From positions 248,001 to 312,000 of the forward strand of contig CAWIFR010000005.1 in NCBI GenBank assembly GCA_963835465.1: a stretch of DNA of 64,000 nt, written 5' to 3'. Source of the stretch: Bog-756 sp963835465. GTDB lineage: Bacteria > Actinomycetota > Acidimicrobiia > Acidimicrobiales > RAAP-2. The notes beneath the pieces are model-generated. The model saw nothing but the letters and a program-made list of their open reading frames with translations, was not told the DNA's origin and made no database searches. The translations under genes were made by a program, and so were the position numbers. Positions 16,604 to 26,130 of the stretch are shown here, piece by piece (positions within the stretch are counted from its first letter, which is position 1; every line of letters begins with the position of its first letter).

Positions 16604-18822
16604 GGTGTTCCTGTCGGCACCGGCGGCTCAGCAGGGAGGTCGTCGGACTTGCCAGCCTGCTCGGCCCGTCGCTGGGCCCGTCGCTTCCTCGACGTGCGCA
16701 GCCACCACACGACCAGCACGGCCACCGCGCCGAGCGAGAGGATCACGCCCACCACCGAGGTCGCTGTGGATCGGACGGTGACCTGACCGCCGGCGAGGGT
16801 GAGTCCGCCGGCGGGGGAGTGGAGGGCGATGTCCACCTTGAACAGCCCGGACGCCCGGGTCTGGACATTGAAGTAGGAGTTGTTGGTGACGCCCGGTTCC
16901 AGAGTGATCTGCCGGGTCTGGCCGTTCGGGAACGAGAGCTTGTCACTGGCCAGGGTGAGCGTGCCGGTGATCGGATAGCGGGCGTCGGAGATGATGGTCA
17001 CCGGCACCCTCCCCTTCTGCGAGGTGAGGGTGATGCTCTGGTCACCAGCCACCTGCACCTGGCTCAGCTGGGCGTCGACGGCCAGGCCGGCCTTCCGGAG
17101 CACGTCGGCCTGTTGGGCAGGACGGAGGCGCTCGGACTGTCCGGACAGCACCAGGTCCCCGAGCTGGGTGGTGATCCTCACGGCGGCGGCGCTGGTGGCT
17201 GCCGTGCCGAAGCCCGCCACCCGCTGGCGCTCGGCGTTGATGGCGGCGACGGGAAGTCCGGAGGTCCCAGCGGCGCCCACGGTGCGGCACCCACCCCGGC
17301 AGGTGCCGGGTGGCACCACGGCGAACAGGTCGCTGGCGGTGACGGGCTCGACGACGGGGTTCTGGTTGAGGGCGTCGAGGAGGGCCCCCACGAGGGCGGG
17401 GTCGTCGGACCAGCCCGAAGGTGGCATCACGGCCACGACCCGGGGGGCGGTGTCGTTGGGCTTCTCGAAGTAGATCTGGGCCAGCTCGGCGGCCAGCTGC
17501 GAGGCGGCCAGGACCGGGTTCCCCGGGTCGGACGTGAACCGGTCGGCCAGGTCCGCGTTGGAGACCAGGGCGGTCATCGTCGGACCGGACGAGGGGCTGA
17601 GCGAGAAGGGCTCAGCCGTCGACTCGTTCACCGGGGCACCGGGGACGCTCGACGGGGGGACGACCACCTGGCGGTAGCCGTCTGCCCCCAGCTGGGTGAG
17701 GGCGCCGGAGTCGAGCGCGTCATTGGTGAACCAGGCGCCCAATCCGCCCGCGGGCGGGGTGGGGGAGACCGCCTTGGGCACCCTGGCCGCCAGGGTCTGG
17801 GCGCCCCGGGCCACCTGGAGGGCGAGTTCTTCCTGCAGTCCCGCACCCACCAGGGCGGACGCATTGACCGGGACAAAGGGGGCCGAGGCGAACTGGTGGG
17901 TCGCAGGCGTGGCCGCCAGGTCGGCCAACCGGTCCACGGTTGACGCGTGGCCGGTGCTGTCCAGGCTCAGCACGGTCTGGGGACTGACGTCGAGGGTGAG
18001 GGGGACCGACGGGCGCAGTCCGGCGGAGATGGCGGCCACGGTGGCCACCACCGCGGTGGTGGCCGCTTCCGACGGGGGGGCCAGGGCCGAGGACGGCTGG
18101 GTGATCAGCTGGGCCGCCGCCGGATTGCGGGCAGCGCCCTGGGTGGCGTCGATGGGGAGGATGACGCCGACGCGCAGCTTCTCGGTGGTGGACGGCGCCT
18201 CGGAGAAGACCAGGTGCGTGGTGAACCCGCCCAGCGACTGGCTGGTGGCCGTGTTCACCAGCTGGACGCGCACCGGATACACCCCCGAGGGGTAGACGGC
18301 GCACTGCCCCCCGGTGGAGGTGAGATTGACGGCGAAGCCCCCGGTGGGAACGGTGCCTCCCCGGCCCACGTACACCGGCATCGAGAGGTCGTACACCCCA
18401 CCGGCGGTGACGGGCAGGCTGGACAGGGCCACCGGAGTGGTCGTCGAGTCGATGGGTGTGCCGGCCGGCCCTGCGGCCGCGCTCACGGACTGGTCGAAGG
18501 CCGAGATACTGGAGAGGCAGGTGAACACGCTGACCGAGAGGCCCAGGGTGGCCGGCGGGGGTGTACCCCCGCCCGGGGTCACCCTCAGGTCGAACGTGCC
18601 GTTGGGGGTGACCCAGGGGGTCTGGGACACCAGGATCAGGGGCACGCTGGCGGACGTGCTCGTGGTGGCCGGCGCCGACGCTGCCCCGGCCGGCGCTCCG
18701 ACGGCGGTCATCGCCACGATCAGACCGAAGGCCACCGATGCCCACCGGACGGGGTGGAGTCGGGTGTGGAGGGAGCGGGGCCCGGGACGGGACCGGTCCC
18801 ACCGGGCGCCACGCGGTACCAC
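16600..18822 (-). CDS. Exported DUF6049-like protein paired with murJ
   Basis: About 740 residues: basic N-terminus and signal peptide (VAFGLIVAMTAVGAPAGAASA), a large extracellular region rich in Thr/Ser/Val with beta-sandwich character, one membrane helix near the end (VVGVILSLGAVAVLVVWWL) and a basic cytoplasmic tail. Architecture and place directly before murJ match the mycobacterial Rv3909-type family. Function is unknown, presumably cell-envelope. The frame stays open far upstream, antisense to cca; the GTG at 18822 is an estimate that gives a normal signal peptide. Confidence 0.78.
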   Translation of the reverse strand: MVPRGARWDRSRPGPRSLHTRLHPVRWASVAFGLIVAMTAVGAPAGAASAPATTSTSASVPLILVSQTPWVTPNGTFDLRVTPGGGTPPPATLGLSVSVFTCLSSISAFDQSVSAAAGPAGTPIDSTTTPVALSSLPVTAGGVYDLSMPVYVGRGGTVPTGGFAVNLTSTGGQCAVYPSGVYPVRVQLVNTATSQSLGGFTTHLVFSEAPSTTEKLRVGVILPIDATQGAARNPAAAQLITQPSSALAPPSEAATTAVVATVAAISAGLRPSVPLTLDVSPQTVLSLDSTGHASTVDRLADLAATPATHQFASAPFVPVNASALVGAGLQEELALQVARGAQTLAARVPKAVSPTPPAGGLGAWFTNDALDSGALTQLGADGYRQVVVPPSSVPGAPVNESTAEPFSLSPSSGPTMTALVSNADLADRFTSDPGNPVLAASQLAAELAQIYFEKPNDTAPRVVAVMPPSGWSDDPALVGALLDALNQNPVVEPVTASDLFAVVPPGTCRGGCRTVGAAGTSGLPVAAINAERQRVAGFGTAATSAAAVRITTQLGDLVLSGQSERLRPAQQADVLRKAGLAVDAQLSQVQVAGDQSITLTSQKGRVPVTIISDARYPITGTLTLASDKLSFPNGQTRQITLEPGVTNNSYFNVQTRASGLFKVDIALHSPAGGLTLAGGQVTVRSTATSVVGVILSLGAVAVLVVWWLRTSRKRRAQRRAEQAGKSDDLPAEPPVPTGTP

Positions 18823-18975
18823 CCCGATCGTCGGGGCGGGCCCGTCCCCGAGTCCCGCGCCGGCCCGGGGGTGGCTGCCGCAGGGGCACAAGCTGGCTCG
18901 TTCCCGATCCACTTCGGACGCCACCCTACGCCAGTTCGGACGGTCCCCTACGCCAGCCGCACTACCCTCGGCGGC

Positions 18976-20364
18976 GTGTTCCCCGAGCGACTGCGACCCC
19001 TGGTAGAGGCGACTGCGGACCTGTCCGACCGTTTCCGGTCGGCCGGTCACTCCCTCTATCTCGTGGGGGGCTCGGTGCGTGACGCCATTGTGTCCGAGCC
19101 GGGCCACGAGGTGGTCGACGGCAACCGTGATCTCGACTTCACCACCGACGCGCGGCCGGACGCCATCGAGGCAGTGGTGTCCGGTTGGGCCGACGCGGTG
19201 TGGACGCAGGGCAAGCGGTTCGGCACCATCGGCTGTCGCCGGGGCGACCAGAAGTACGAGATCACCACCCATCGGGCCGAGGCCTACCACCCCGATTCGC
19301 GCAAGCCGGACGTGGCCTTCGGGGACCGTGTGGAGGACGACCTGGCCCGTCGGGACTTCACCATCAACGCCATGGCCCTGAAGCTGCCGGACCTGGAGCT
19401 CATCGACCCGTTCGACGGCCTGGTCGACCTGTCCGAGCGCCGCCTGCGCACGCCGCTCGATCCGGGGGTGTCCTTCGCCGACGACCCGTTGCGCATGTTG
19501 AGGGCCGCCCGCTTCATCGCCGGCCTCGAACTCGAGCCGGCCCCCGAGCTGGTGGATGCGGTCCGGTCCGACCATCACCGCCTGGCCATCGTGTCGGCCG
19601 AGCGGATCCGCGACGAGCTGGACAAAATAGTGATGGTCCCGGTCCCCTCGGTGGCCCTGTGGTTCGTGGTGCGCACGGGTCTGGCCGACGAATTCCTGCC
19701 CGAGCTACCGGGACTGGCCCTGGAGCAGGACCCGATCCACCGCCACAAGGACGTGCTGGCTCACACCTTGGCCGTCGTGGACAAGACCAGCCCGGACCGC
19801 CTGCTCCGGCTGGCCGCCCTCTTCCACGACGTGGGCAAGCCCAAGACCCGGGCCTTCGTCGACGGCGGCGTCACGTTCCACCACCACGAGGTGGTGGGCG
19901 CGCGGATGACCCGGCAGCGCATGCAGGCCCTCCGCTATCCCAACGAGGACGTGGAAGTGGTCACCGAGCTGGTCAACTTGCATCTCCGGTTCCACACCTA
20001 CCGCCTGGGCTGGACCGACCGGGCCGTGCGCCGCTACGTCCGGGACGCCGGCCCCCTGCTCGATCAGCTCAACGAGCTCACCCGGTGCGACTGCACGACC
20101 CGGAACGCCAATAAGGCCCGGGCGCTGGCCCGCCGGATGGACGAGCTCGAGGCCCGCATCGCCGACCTGCGTCAGCAGGAGGAACTCGATGCCATCCGCC
20201 CCGACCTCGACGGGTCGCAGGTGATGGAGGAGCTCGACTTGCGTCCCGGCCGCGACGTGGGACGGGCCCTCGCCTTCCTGTTGGAACTCAGGATGGACGA
20301 AGGGCCCCTCGGCGAGGAGGAGGCCAGGAAGCGCCTTCGGGAGTGGTGGGCCGGCTCGAACTGA
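18976..20364 (+). CDS. cca: CCA tRNA nucleotidyltransferase (poly(A) polymerase family, HD domain)
   Basis: Adds or repairs the 3' CCA of tRNAs. 462 residues. Nucleotidyltransferase domain with YLVGGSVRDAIV and the catalytic RDLDFTTDA strand, then RRDFTINAMAL and the RMLRAARFIAGL RNA-binding region, and a C-terminal HD domain (LAALFHDVGKPKT). The frame is open far upstream; the GTG at 18976 is chosen because homology begins with FPERLRPLVEA. It diverges from DUF6049, as pcnA does in Mycobacterium. Confidence 0.93.
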   Translation: MFPERLRPLVEATADLSDRFRSAGHSLYLVGGSVRDAIVSEPGHEVVDGNRDLDFTTDARPDAIEAVVSGWADAVWTQGKRFGTIGCRRGDQKYEITTHRAEAYHPDSRKPDVAFGDRVEDDLARRDFTINAMALKLPDLELIDPFDGLVDLSERRLRTPLDPGVSFADDPLRMLRAARFIAGLELEPAPELVDAVRSDHHRLAIVSAERIRDELDKIVMVPVPSVALWFVVRTGLADEFLPELPGLALEQDPIHRHKDVLAHTLAVVDKTSPDRLLRLAALFHDVGKPKTRAFVDGGVTFHHHEVVGARMTRQRMQALRYPNEDVEVVTELVNLHLRFHTYRLGWTDRAVRRYVRDAGPLLDQLNELTRCDCTTRNANKARALARRMDELEARIADLRQQEELDAIRPDLDGSQVMEELDLRPGRDVGRALAFLLELRMDEGPLGEEEARKRLREWWAGSN

Positions 20365-20384
20365 CCGGTGCGGCGGCCGCTGAT

Positions 20385-21482
20385 TCAGTCCTCGGGCCAC
20401 TCCGGGTTGGGCTCCCCGGCGGCGAACTGCTCGACCATCTGGTGGCAGACGTCGTCATGGAACTGCACCGGTGGTGACTTCATGAAGTAGGCAGAGGGGC
20501 CGAGGAGCGGCCCGCCGATGCCCCGGTCCAGGGCCAGTTTGGCGCAGCGGACGGCGTCGATGATCACGCCGGCCGAGTTGGGTGAGTCCCACACCTCGAG
20601 TTTGAGCTCGAGGTTGAGCGGCACGTCCCCGAAGTTGCGACCCTCCATCCGGATGTAGGCCCACTTCCGGTCGTGCAGCCACGGCACATGGTCCGACGGT
20701 CCGATGTGCACATCGTCGGCGGGCAGGGCGCCGTGCTCGATCTGACTGGTAACGGCTTGGGTCTTGCTGACCTTCTTGGACTCGAGGCGGTCCCGCTCGA
20801 GCATGTTCTTGAAGTCCATGTTCCCGCCCACGTTGAGCTGGTACGTGTGGTCCAGGGCCAGGCCCCGGTCCTCGAACAGGCGGGTCAGGATCCGGTGGAC
20901 GATGGTCGAGCCCACCTGGCTCTTGATGTCGTCGCCCACGATGGGTAGCCCGGCCTCGCGGAAGCGGCGGGCCCACTCCGGGTCGGATGCGATGAACACC
21001 GGGATGGCGTTGACGAATCCCACGCCGGCCTGCAGACAGGCCTCGGCGTAGAACCGTTGGGCCTGCTCCGACCCGACCGGCAGGTAGCTGACCAGCACGT
21101 CGGCCCCCGAGTCCTTCAGGGCCGCGACGACGTCGACCGGCTCGGCGGGCGACTCCTCCACCGTCTCGCGGTAGTACTTGCCGAACCCGTCCAGGGTCGG
21201 GCCCCGCTGGACGGTCACTCCCAGCTCGCCGACGCCGGCGAACCGGATGGTGTTGTTCTGTCCGGCGAAGATGGCTTTGCCCAGGTCGGTGCCGACCTTG
21301 GCCGCATCGGCATCGAAGGCGGCCACGAACTCGAGGTCGCCGACGTGGTAGCCACCCAGCACCACGTGCATGAGGCCGGGGACGGTCTCGGTGGGGTCGG
21401 CGTCCCGGTAGTACTCGACTCCCTGGATGAGGGAGCTGGCACAGTTGCCGACTCCGGCGATGGCCACGCGGATGGTGCTCAT
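20385..21482 (-). CDS. ino1: Inositol-3-phosphate synthase
   Basis: NAD-dependent conversion of glucose-6-phosphate to 1L-myo-inositol 3-phosphate, feeding phosphatidylinositol and mycothiol in actinobacteria. 365 residues. Nucleotide-binding AIAGVGNCASSLIQG at residue 8, and the conserved catalytic region SQVGSTIVHRIL plus LNVGGNMDFKNM. The stop and start of ino1 and the upstream PadR gene overlap by four bases, so both are co-transcribed, as in Mycobacterium (Rv0046c-Rv0047c). Confidence 0.96.
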   Translation of the reverse strand: MSTIRVAIAGVGNCASSLIQGVEYYRDADPTETVPGLMHVVLGGYHVGDLEFVAAFDADAAKVGTDLGKAIFAGQNNTIRFAGVGELGVTVQRGPTLDGFGKYYRETVEESPAEPVDVVAALKDSGADVLVSYLPVGSEQAQRFYAEACLQAGVGFVNAIPVFIASDPEWARRFREAGLPIVGDDIKSQVGSTIVHRILTRLFEDRGLALDHTYQLNVGGNMDFKNMLERDRLESKKVSKTQAVTSQIEHGALPADDVHIGPSDHVPWLHDRKWAYIRMEGRNFGDVPLNLELKLEVWDSPNSAGVIIDAVRCAKLALDRGIGGPLLGPSAYFMKSPPVQFHDDVCHQMVEQFAAGEPNPEWPED

Positions 21483-22156
21483 GGATGGGTTCCCTTCGTT
21501 GCTGTGACGGCGTCCCCGTCTCGGGGCTCGCGGCTTTCGGATCGGGGTGCTGGCTGCTGCTTCTGTCGCTCGAATTCGATGAGGCGGTCGAGCCAGGCGA
21601 TGTCGTGCTCGGTGGCCTCGGTGCTGTGCTCCACGAGGGAGCGGGTGTAGATGTCCAACCGGTCCCCGGCCGCCCGGGCCCGGTCCACCGCCAGCCGACG
21701 GGTCAGCTGGGACCGACGGCGCTCGAGAAGGCCCAGCCGGGCCTGGGGGGCCAGGTACCGGGCGAAGGCCAGTCGGAGGCCGAAGCTTCGGGCATCGTCG
21801 GTGCCGGCCGGCTCGTCGGCGTCGAGGAGCTGCTCGAAGAGCAGGCGTCCCTGGTCGGTGATCCGGTACACCTTGCGCGACCGCTTGGTGCCGCGGGCGG
21901 CACCGGCCCGGCGGGCTCGGAGTCCGGCACGCTCGCCGCTCAGGGAGCCGGTGGAGGGCAGGGGGGCGGTCGCGGGGACGCCCGACGACTCGGTGACGGT
22001 CACCGCCGCCGCCTTCTCCAGACGGGAGAGGGCCGGGTACAGCGAGCCGAAGGAGATGTTGGCGAACAGGCCCAACTCGTCCCGCAGCCGGCGCCGGATC
22101 TCGTAGCCGTGGAGCTCCTGCTCGTGGAGGAGGCCCAGGATGGCCAGATCCAGCAT
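21479..22156 (-). CDS. PadR family transcriptional regulator
   Basis: 225 residues. N-terminal winged helix with the PadR signature LDLAILGLLHEQELHGYEI and SFGSLYPALSRLEKAA, a Ser/Arg-rich insert (about 60-100), the wing KVYRITDQGRLLFEQLL, and a C-terminal helical dimer arm. It lies upstream of, and coupled to, ino1, which it probably controls together with itself. Upstream of its ATG lie two GATATATC direct repeats, the likely operator. The longer open frame upstream is ignored because homology begins at this ATG. Confidence 0.9.
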   Translation of the reverse strand: MLDLAILGLLHEQELHGYEIRRRLRDELGLFANISFGSLYPALSRLEKAAAVTVTESSGVPATAPLPSTGSLSGERAGLRARRAGAARGTKRSRKVYRITDQGRLLFEQLLDADEPAGTDDARSFGLRLAFARYLAPQARLGLLERRRSQLTRRLAVDRARAAGDRLDIYTRSLVEHSTEATEHDIAWLDRLIEFERQKQQPAPRSESREPRDGDAVTATKGTHP

Positions 22157-22198
22157 CAGCGGGGGCTCCGACGGGTGTTGACCGGTTGCATGGCCGAA

Positions 22199-22223
22199 CG
22201 ATATATCAATTCGATATATCAAT
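22199..22223 (-). promoter_or_regulatory. Tandem CGATATATCAAT repeats, probable PadR operator
   Basis: CGATATATCAAT occurs twice (22199-22210 and 22212-22223), 13 bases apart. Each carries the palindrome GATATATC. It lies about 45 bases before the PadR start, in a very AT-rich patch of a GC-rich region, so it probably overlaps the promoter and serves autoregulation of padR-ino1. Confidence 0.6.
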
Positions 22224-22332
22224 GCAATACATCCCGGCCTAGATTCCCGATTCCGCCGCGGCCGGCTGGTTCTGCAGGTGTGCATCACGCAGGGCGCTGT
22301 GCCTCAGGGCCCGAGGGATTACCCTTGGCGCC

Positions 22333-22776
22333 GTGGGCTTCCGACCCGGATCGCTCGACGGAGTGCAGACGTCCCCTACCGGGGGGCAGGTCGAGTACCT
22401 GCTCGCCCGCAACGCCATCATCCGTGAGTTTCGCAAGGGACGGTTGTCCCGGCTGGACGTCTGTGACGCCCACCCGGAGTTGCTCCGGGCCGCCCGCAAC
22501 CTGGGCCGGCCCACCGGGGAGCGATGCCCGATCTGCGACGAAGCCGACCTGGTCGACGTGACCTTCGTGTTCGGCTCCCGCCTGCCCTCTGGCGGGCGAT
22601 GCGTCGCCACCCAAGCGGAGCTGAGCCGCTACTGGCGCCGGAAGGAGCCGGTGGTCTGTTACGTCATCGAGGTCTGCTGCGACTGCTCGTGGAACCACCT
22701 GGCCCGCATGTACCCGGCCGGTGCCGGGGTGGCGACGGTGGCCCGCAAGGCCCTCCGGGGCCGGGCCAGCCTGTAG
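22333..22776 (+). CDS. DUF5318 family protein
   Basis: 147 residues, syntenic with mycobacterial Rv0049. It begins with a helical segment (VEYLLARNAIIREFRKGRLSR), then two cysteine pairs, CPICDEADLVDV and the C-C-D-C of VIEVCCDCSWNHL, suggesting a small metal-binding (zinc-ribbon-like) fold. GTG start. It diverges from PadR. Biochemical function unknown. Confidence 0.82.
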   Translation: MGFRPGSLDGVQTSPTGGQVEYLLARNAIIREFRKGRLSRLDVCDAHPELLRAARNLGRPTGERCPICDEADLVDVTFVFGSRLPSGGRCVATQAELSRYWRRKEPVVCYVIEVCCDCSWNHLARMYPAGAGVATVARKALRGRASL

Positions 22777-22842
22777 GTCGTCAGGGCGCTCGGCCAAGCC
22801 AACTGGAACGCGTTCCACCGATATTTGGTCTAGAAGGGGGGG

Positions 22843-23622
22843 ATGATCCTCAACGGAAAGACCGTCATCGTCACCGGGGTGGGCGGGGGCCTCGGCCGGG
22901 AGTGCGCCACCAGTGCCCTGCGCGACGGGGCCAACGTGGTGTTGGCCGCCCGGACCGCCGAGACTCTGGAGCAGACCGCCGCCGAACTCGATCCGAGCGG
23001 CGACCAGGTGGCCACCCACGTCACCGACATCACCGAGGCCGAGTCGTGCGAGGCTCTGGTGCAGCACGCCGTATCCCGTTTCGGTGGAGTCGACGCTCTC
23101 ATCCAGGTGGCGGCCTACGAGAACGTGTGGGGCGGCCTCTACGACCTCCGGTTCGAGGCGTGGCGGAAGGCGTTCGAGACCAATGTGCTCGGGGCCCTGA
23201 CCGTGCTGCGCCCGGTGGCCACGGCCATGAAGGCCGGGGGTGGGGGTTCGGTGGTGCTGATCGGCTCGCAGTCCATGTTCCAGCCGGCCCTGCCCCAGAG
23301 CGGGTACGCCGCCTCCAAGGGCGCGCTCCTGTCGGCCATGTACTACTTGGCCGACGAACTGGGGGCCGACAACATCCGTTGCAACATGGTGGTGCCGTCG
23401 TGGATGTGGGGTCCCAACGTGGAGCTGTACGTGAACGGGACGGCCGCCAACCAGGGAGTGGAGCCGGCTGATGTCCTCGAAGGCATCGTGGGCAAGTTCC
23501 CGCTCCGTCGGATGACCGAGGACGGCGAGGTGGCCGACGTGGCCGTCTTCTTCGCCTCGGACTACGCCAAGGCCGTGACCGGCCAGCACCTGATGGTCAA
23601 CTCGGGGGAGATGATGCGATGA
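22843..23622 (+). CDS. Short-chain dehydrogenase/reductase (SDR)
   Basis: 259 residues, classical SDR: cofactor loop TGVGGGLGRECA, a variant Asn-Ala-Gly region (QVAAYENVWGG in place of NNAG), catalytic Ser in LIGSQSMFQPA and the YAASK active-site tetrad. NAD(P)H-dependent oxidoreduction of an unknown alcohol/ketone. Its stop overlaps the next gene by four bases, so it belongs to a small catabolic operon with the DapB-like and SnoaL-like genes. Confidence 0.88.
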   Translation: MILNGKTVIVTGVGGGLGRECATSALRDGANVVLAARTAETLEQTAAELDPSGDQVATHVTDITEAESCEALVQHAVSRFGGVDALIQVAAYENVWGGLYDLRFEAWRKAFETNVLGALTVLRPVATAMKAGGGGSVVLIGSQSMFQPALPQSGYAASKGALLSAMYYLADELGADNIRCNMVVPSWMWGPNVELYVNGTAANQGVEPADVLEGIVGKFPLRRMTEDGEVADVAVFFASDYAKAVTGQHLMVNSGEMMR

Positions 23623-24700
23623 GCACCGTGCCAAAGCGGGTCGTGATCTGGGGCACCGGATTCGTGGGGAGGATGGTCATCCCCGAAGTGGTCCGCCATC
23701 CGGCCTTCGAGCTGGTCGGTGTCGGGGTGAGCAATCCGGACAAGGTCGGGAAGGATGCCGGCGAGCTGTGCGGGATCGGCCCGGTCGACGTGGCCTGCAC
23801 GGACGACATCGACGCCCTGGTGTCCCTGAGGCCGGATGCCCTCGTCCACTTCGGTCCAACGGCAGCCCACGCCAACGACAACATCCGGGACATCAGCGCC
23901 TTCCTCCGGGCCGGGAGTCGACGTGTGCTCCACGGCGATGACGCCGTGGGTGTGGCCGACCATGTCCCTCAACCCGCCCAGCTGGGTGGACCCGATCACC
24001 GAGGCCTGTCGAGCCGGCGGCTCGTCCTGCTTCACCACCGGGATCGACCCCGGCTTCGCCAACGACCTCTTCCCGATGACCCTCATGGGGCTGTGTGGCG
24101 AGGTCCGCCAGGTCCGGGCCCTCGAGATCCTCGACTACATCAACTACGAGGGGGACTACGAGGACGAGATGGGGATCGGCCGGCCACCGGAGTACGTCCC
24201 GTTGCTCGAGCACACCGACATCCTGGTCATGTCGTGGGGCGCGACGGTGCCGATGATGGCGCACGCCGTGGGCATCGAGCTCGACGAGATCACCACCACC
24301 TGGGAGAAGTGGGTCACCGACGCCACCATCACCACGGCGAAGGGCGTCATCAACCCAGGTGAGGTGGCAGCCATCCGCTTCACCGTGAACGGCATCTACC
24401 GGGGCGCTCCCCGGATCTGCCTCGAGCACATCAACCGGGTGGGCGAGGCCGCCGCCCCCGATTGGCCCCGGGGCAATCAGAACGACGTGTACCGGGTCGA
24501 GATCGACGGCTCACCCTCCATCACCCAGGAGACGGCCTTCCGCTTCACCGACGGCAGTGGGCGGGACGCCGCCGCCGCCGGCTGCCTGGCCACCGGCCTC
24601 CGGGCCCTCAACGCCGTACCCGGCGGTGAACGACCTCCCTCCCGGGTGGGTGACGGCCCTGGATCTCCCGCTCATCCCCGGCGTCGGCACCATCCGTTAG
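23619..24700 (+). CDS. DapB-like NAD(P)-dependent dehydrogenase (two frameshifts)
   Basis: About 359 residues when repaired. It starts KRVVIWGTGFVGRMVIPEVV, a dihydrodipicolinate-reductase-like Rossmann fold, and resembles actinobacterial homologues annotated as dihydrodipicolinate reductase that belong to degradative clusters rather than lysine synthesis. The frame changes after FLRAG at about 23916 (one extra base; continues VDVCSTAMTPW) and again at about 24620 (one extra C; continues AVNDLPPGWVTALDLP to TAG at 24700). Repair gives a normal C-terminus. Substrate unknown. Confidence 0.8.
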
Positions 24701-24731
24701 CCCGTCCCATCCGCCGTCCACAGGAGCAGCC

Positions 24732-25222
24732 ATGACCCCCGACGACCTGGTCGAGATCGAACTGATCAAGCGACTGAAGTACAAGTACCTGCGCTGCCTC
24801 GACCAGAAGCTCTGGGACGAGATCGAGGGTGCTTCGTCCCTGAGGCCACCGCCCGCTACGGCGGAGGGCTCTACGAGTTCGAGGGGCGGGACGCCATCAT
24901 GGCCTTCCTCCGCAGCTCGATGGGGACCGAGGCGATGCTCTCGAGCCACCGGTGTCACCATCCCGAGATCGACCTCACCGGCCCCGACACGGCCACGGGG
25001 GTGTGGGCCCTAGAGGACGTGGTCATCCTCACCGACGCGCAGCTCAACATCCAGGGGGCGGCCTTCTACACCGACCACTACGTGAAGCAGGGCGACACCT
25101 GGCTGATCGCCCACACCGGCTACAAGCGCACCTACGAGGAGTTGATGCCCCGGGCCTCGATCAAGGGCATCCGGGTGACGGCCGACTGGTGGGCCACCGA
25201 CGGGCGGTCGACGCTGGGCTGA
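24732..25222 (+). CDS. SnoaL-like/NTF2-fold protein (one frameshift)
   Basis: About 163 residues when repaired. Start MTPDDLVEIELIKRLKYKYLRCLDQKLWDE; the typical nuclear-transport-factor-2-like fold continues in the next frame with a FEGRDAIMAFLR segment, a histidine-rich SSHRCHHPEIDL and TWLIAHTGYKRTYEEL. One G is missing from the run at 24827-24829. This family includes steroid isomerases and dehydratases, fitting the neighbouring SDRs. Role unproven. Confidence 0.8.
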
Positions 25223-25254
25223 CCGGAACCGGCCGGCGGCGGCGTCCCGGTCTG

Positions 25255-26012
25255 TCAGGCCAGGGTGGCCCCGTCGATCAGCAGGTCGGCCCCGTTCATG
25301 TGGGAGGCCTCGTCCGAGGCCACGAAGGCGATGGCCGCGGCGATCCCCTCGGGGGTCCCGAACGGCCCGAGCGGGGTCACCCGACCGAGGAGCTTGATGT
25401 CCGCCCCCTCGGGGAGGTGGAACGCTCCGGTGATGGGGGTGTCGATGGCCCCAGGACTGATGCTGTTGACCCGCAGGCCCTGGGCCGCGTACTCGACAGC
25501 CAGGGCCCGGGTCAGGGCCAGGACCCCTCCCTTGGAGGCCACATAGGCCGTGGCCCACGGCTGGCCGGCGTGGGCGGCGGTGGAGGCCAGGTTGACGATG
25601 TTGCCCCGGCTGGCCAGCAGGTGGGGCAGCGCCTGCCGGCAGACCAGGAAGGTGCCGGTGAGGTTGATGGCGATCAGCCGGTTCCATTCCTCGATGGTCA
25701 CCTCGTGGGTGTGGGAGAACGACAGCACGCCGGCCACGTTGACCACCACGTCGAGCCCACCGAGGCGGTCCGCGGAGGCGTCGACCATCGACGTCACCCC
25801 GTGCTCGGTGGAGACGTCACCCACCAGTGTGGTGACGGACCCGGCCAGCCCTGTTGACTCCGCCTCGAGCTGTCGAGACAGCTCAGCGTTGACGTCGACG
25901 GCCACGACGCCGGGCCCCTTCGGTGGCCAGCCGCAAGCGCGGTGGCCCGGCCGATGCCGGAGGCGGCGCCGGTGACCAGGGCCCTACGTCCGGTGAATCG
26001 GGTGGGAGTCAT
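25255..26012 (-). CDS. SDR family oxidoreductase (two frameshifts near N-terminus)
   Basis: About 251 residues when repaired. N-terminus MTPTRFTGRRALVTGAASGIGR gives the TGxxxGIG loop. The frame shifts at about 25935 and 25910 (one extra base each), after which VVAVDVNAEL to the end reads cleanly: NVAGVL, catalytic NLASTAAHAG and YVASK, and the C-terminal GADLLIDGATL typical of the 3-oxoacyl-ACP-reductase-like class. Transcribed opposite to the previous operon. Substrate unknown. Confidence 0.83.
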
Positions 26013-26130
26013 GGCCAGACTGTACGGCGTCGACCCCGGGCCCGTTCCACGACCCGCCGGACGGGTGCCGTTACGATGGCCGGTCGAAACCGGTCGGCGG
26101 GCCACTGATGCGAACCGCGGGGGGTCGAGC

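Noticed and set aside
18823..19578. Extending the DUF6049 protein to 992 residues
   Set aside because: The extension is antisense to the conserved start of cca and has no signal-peptide logic.
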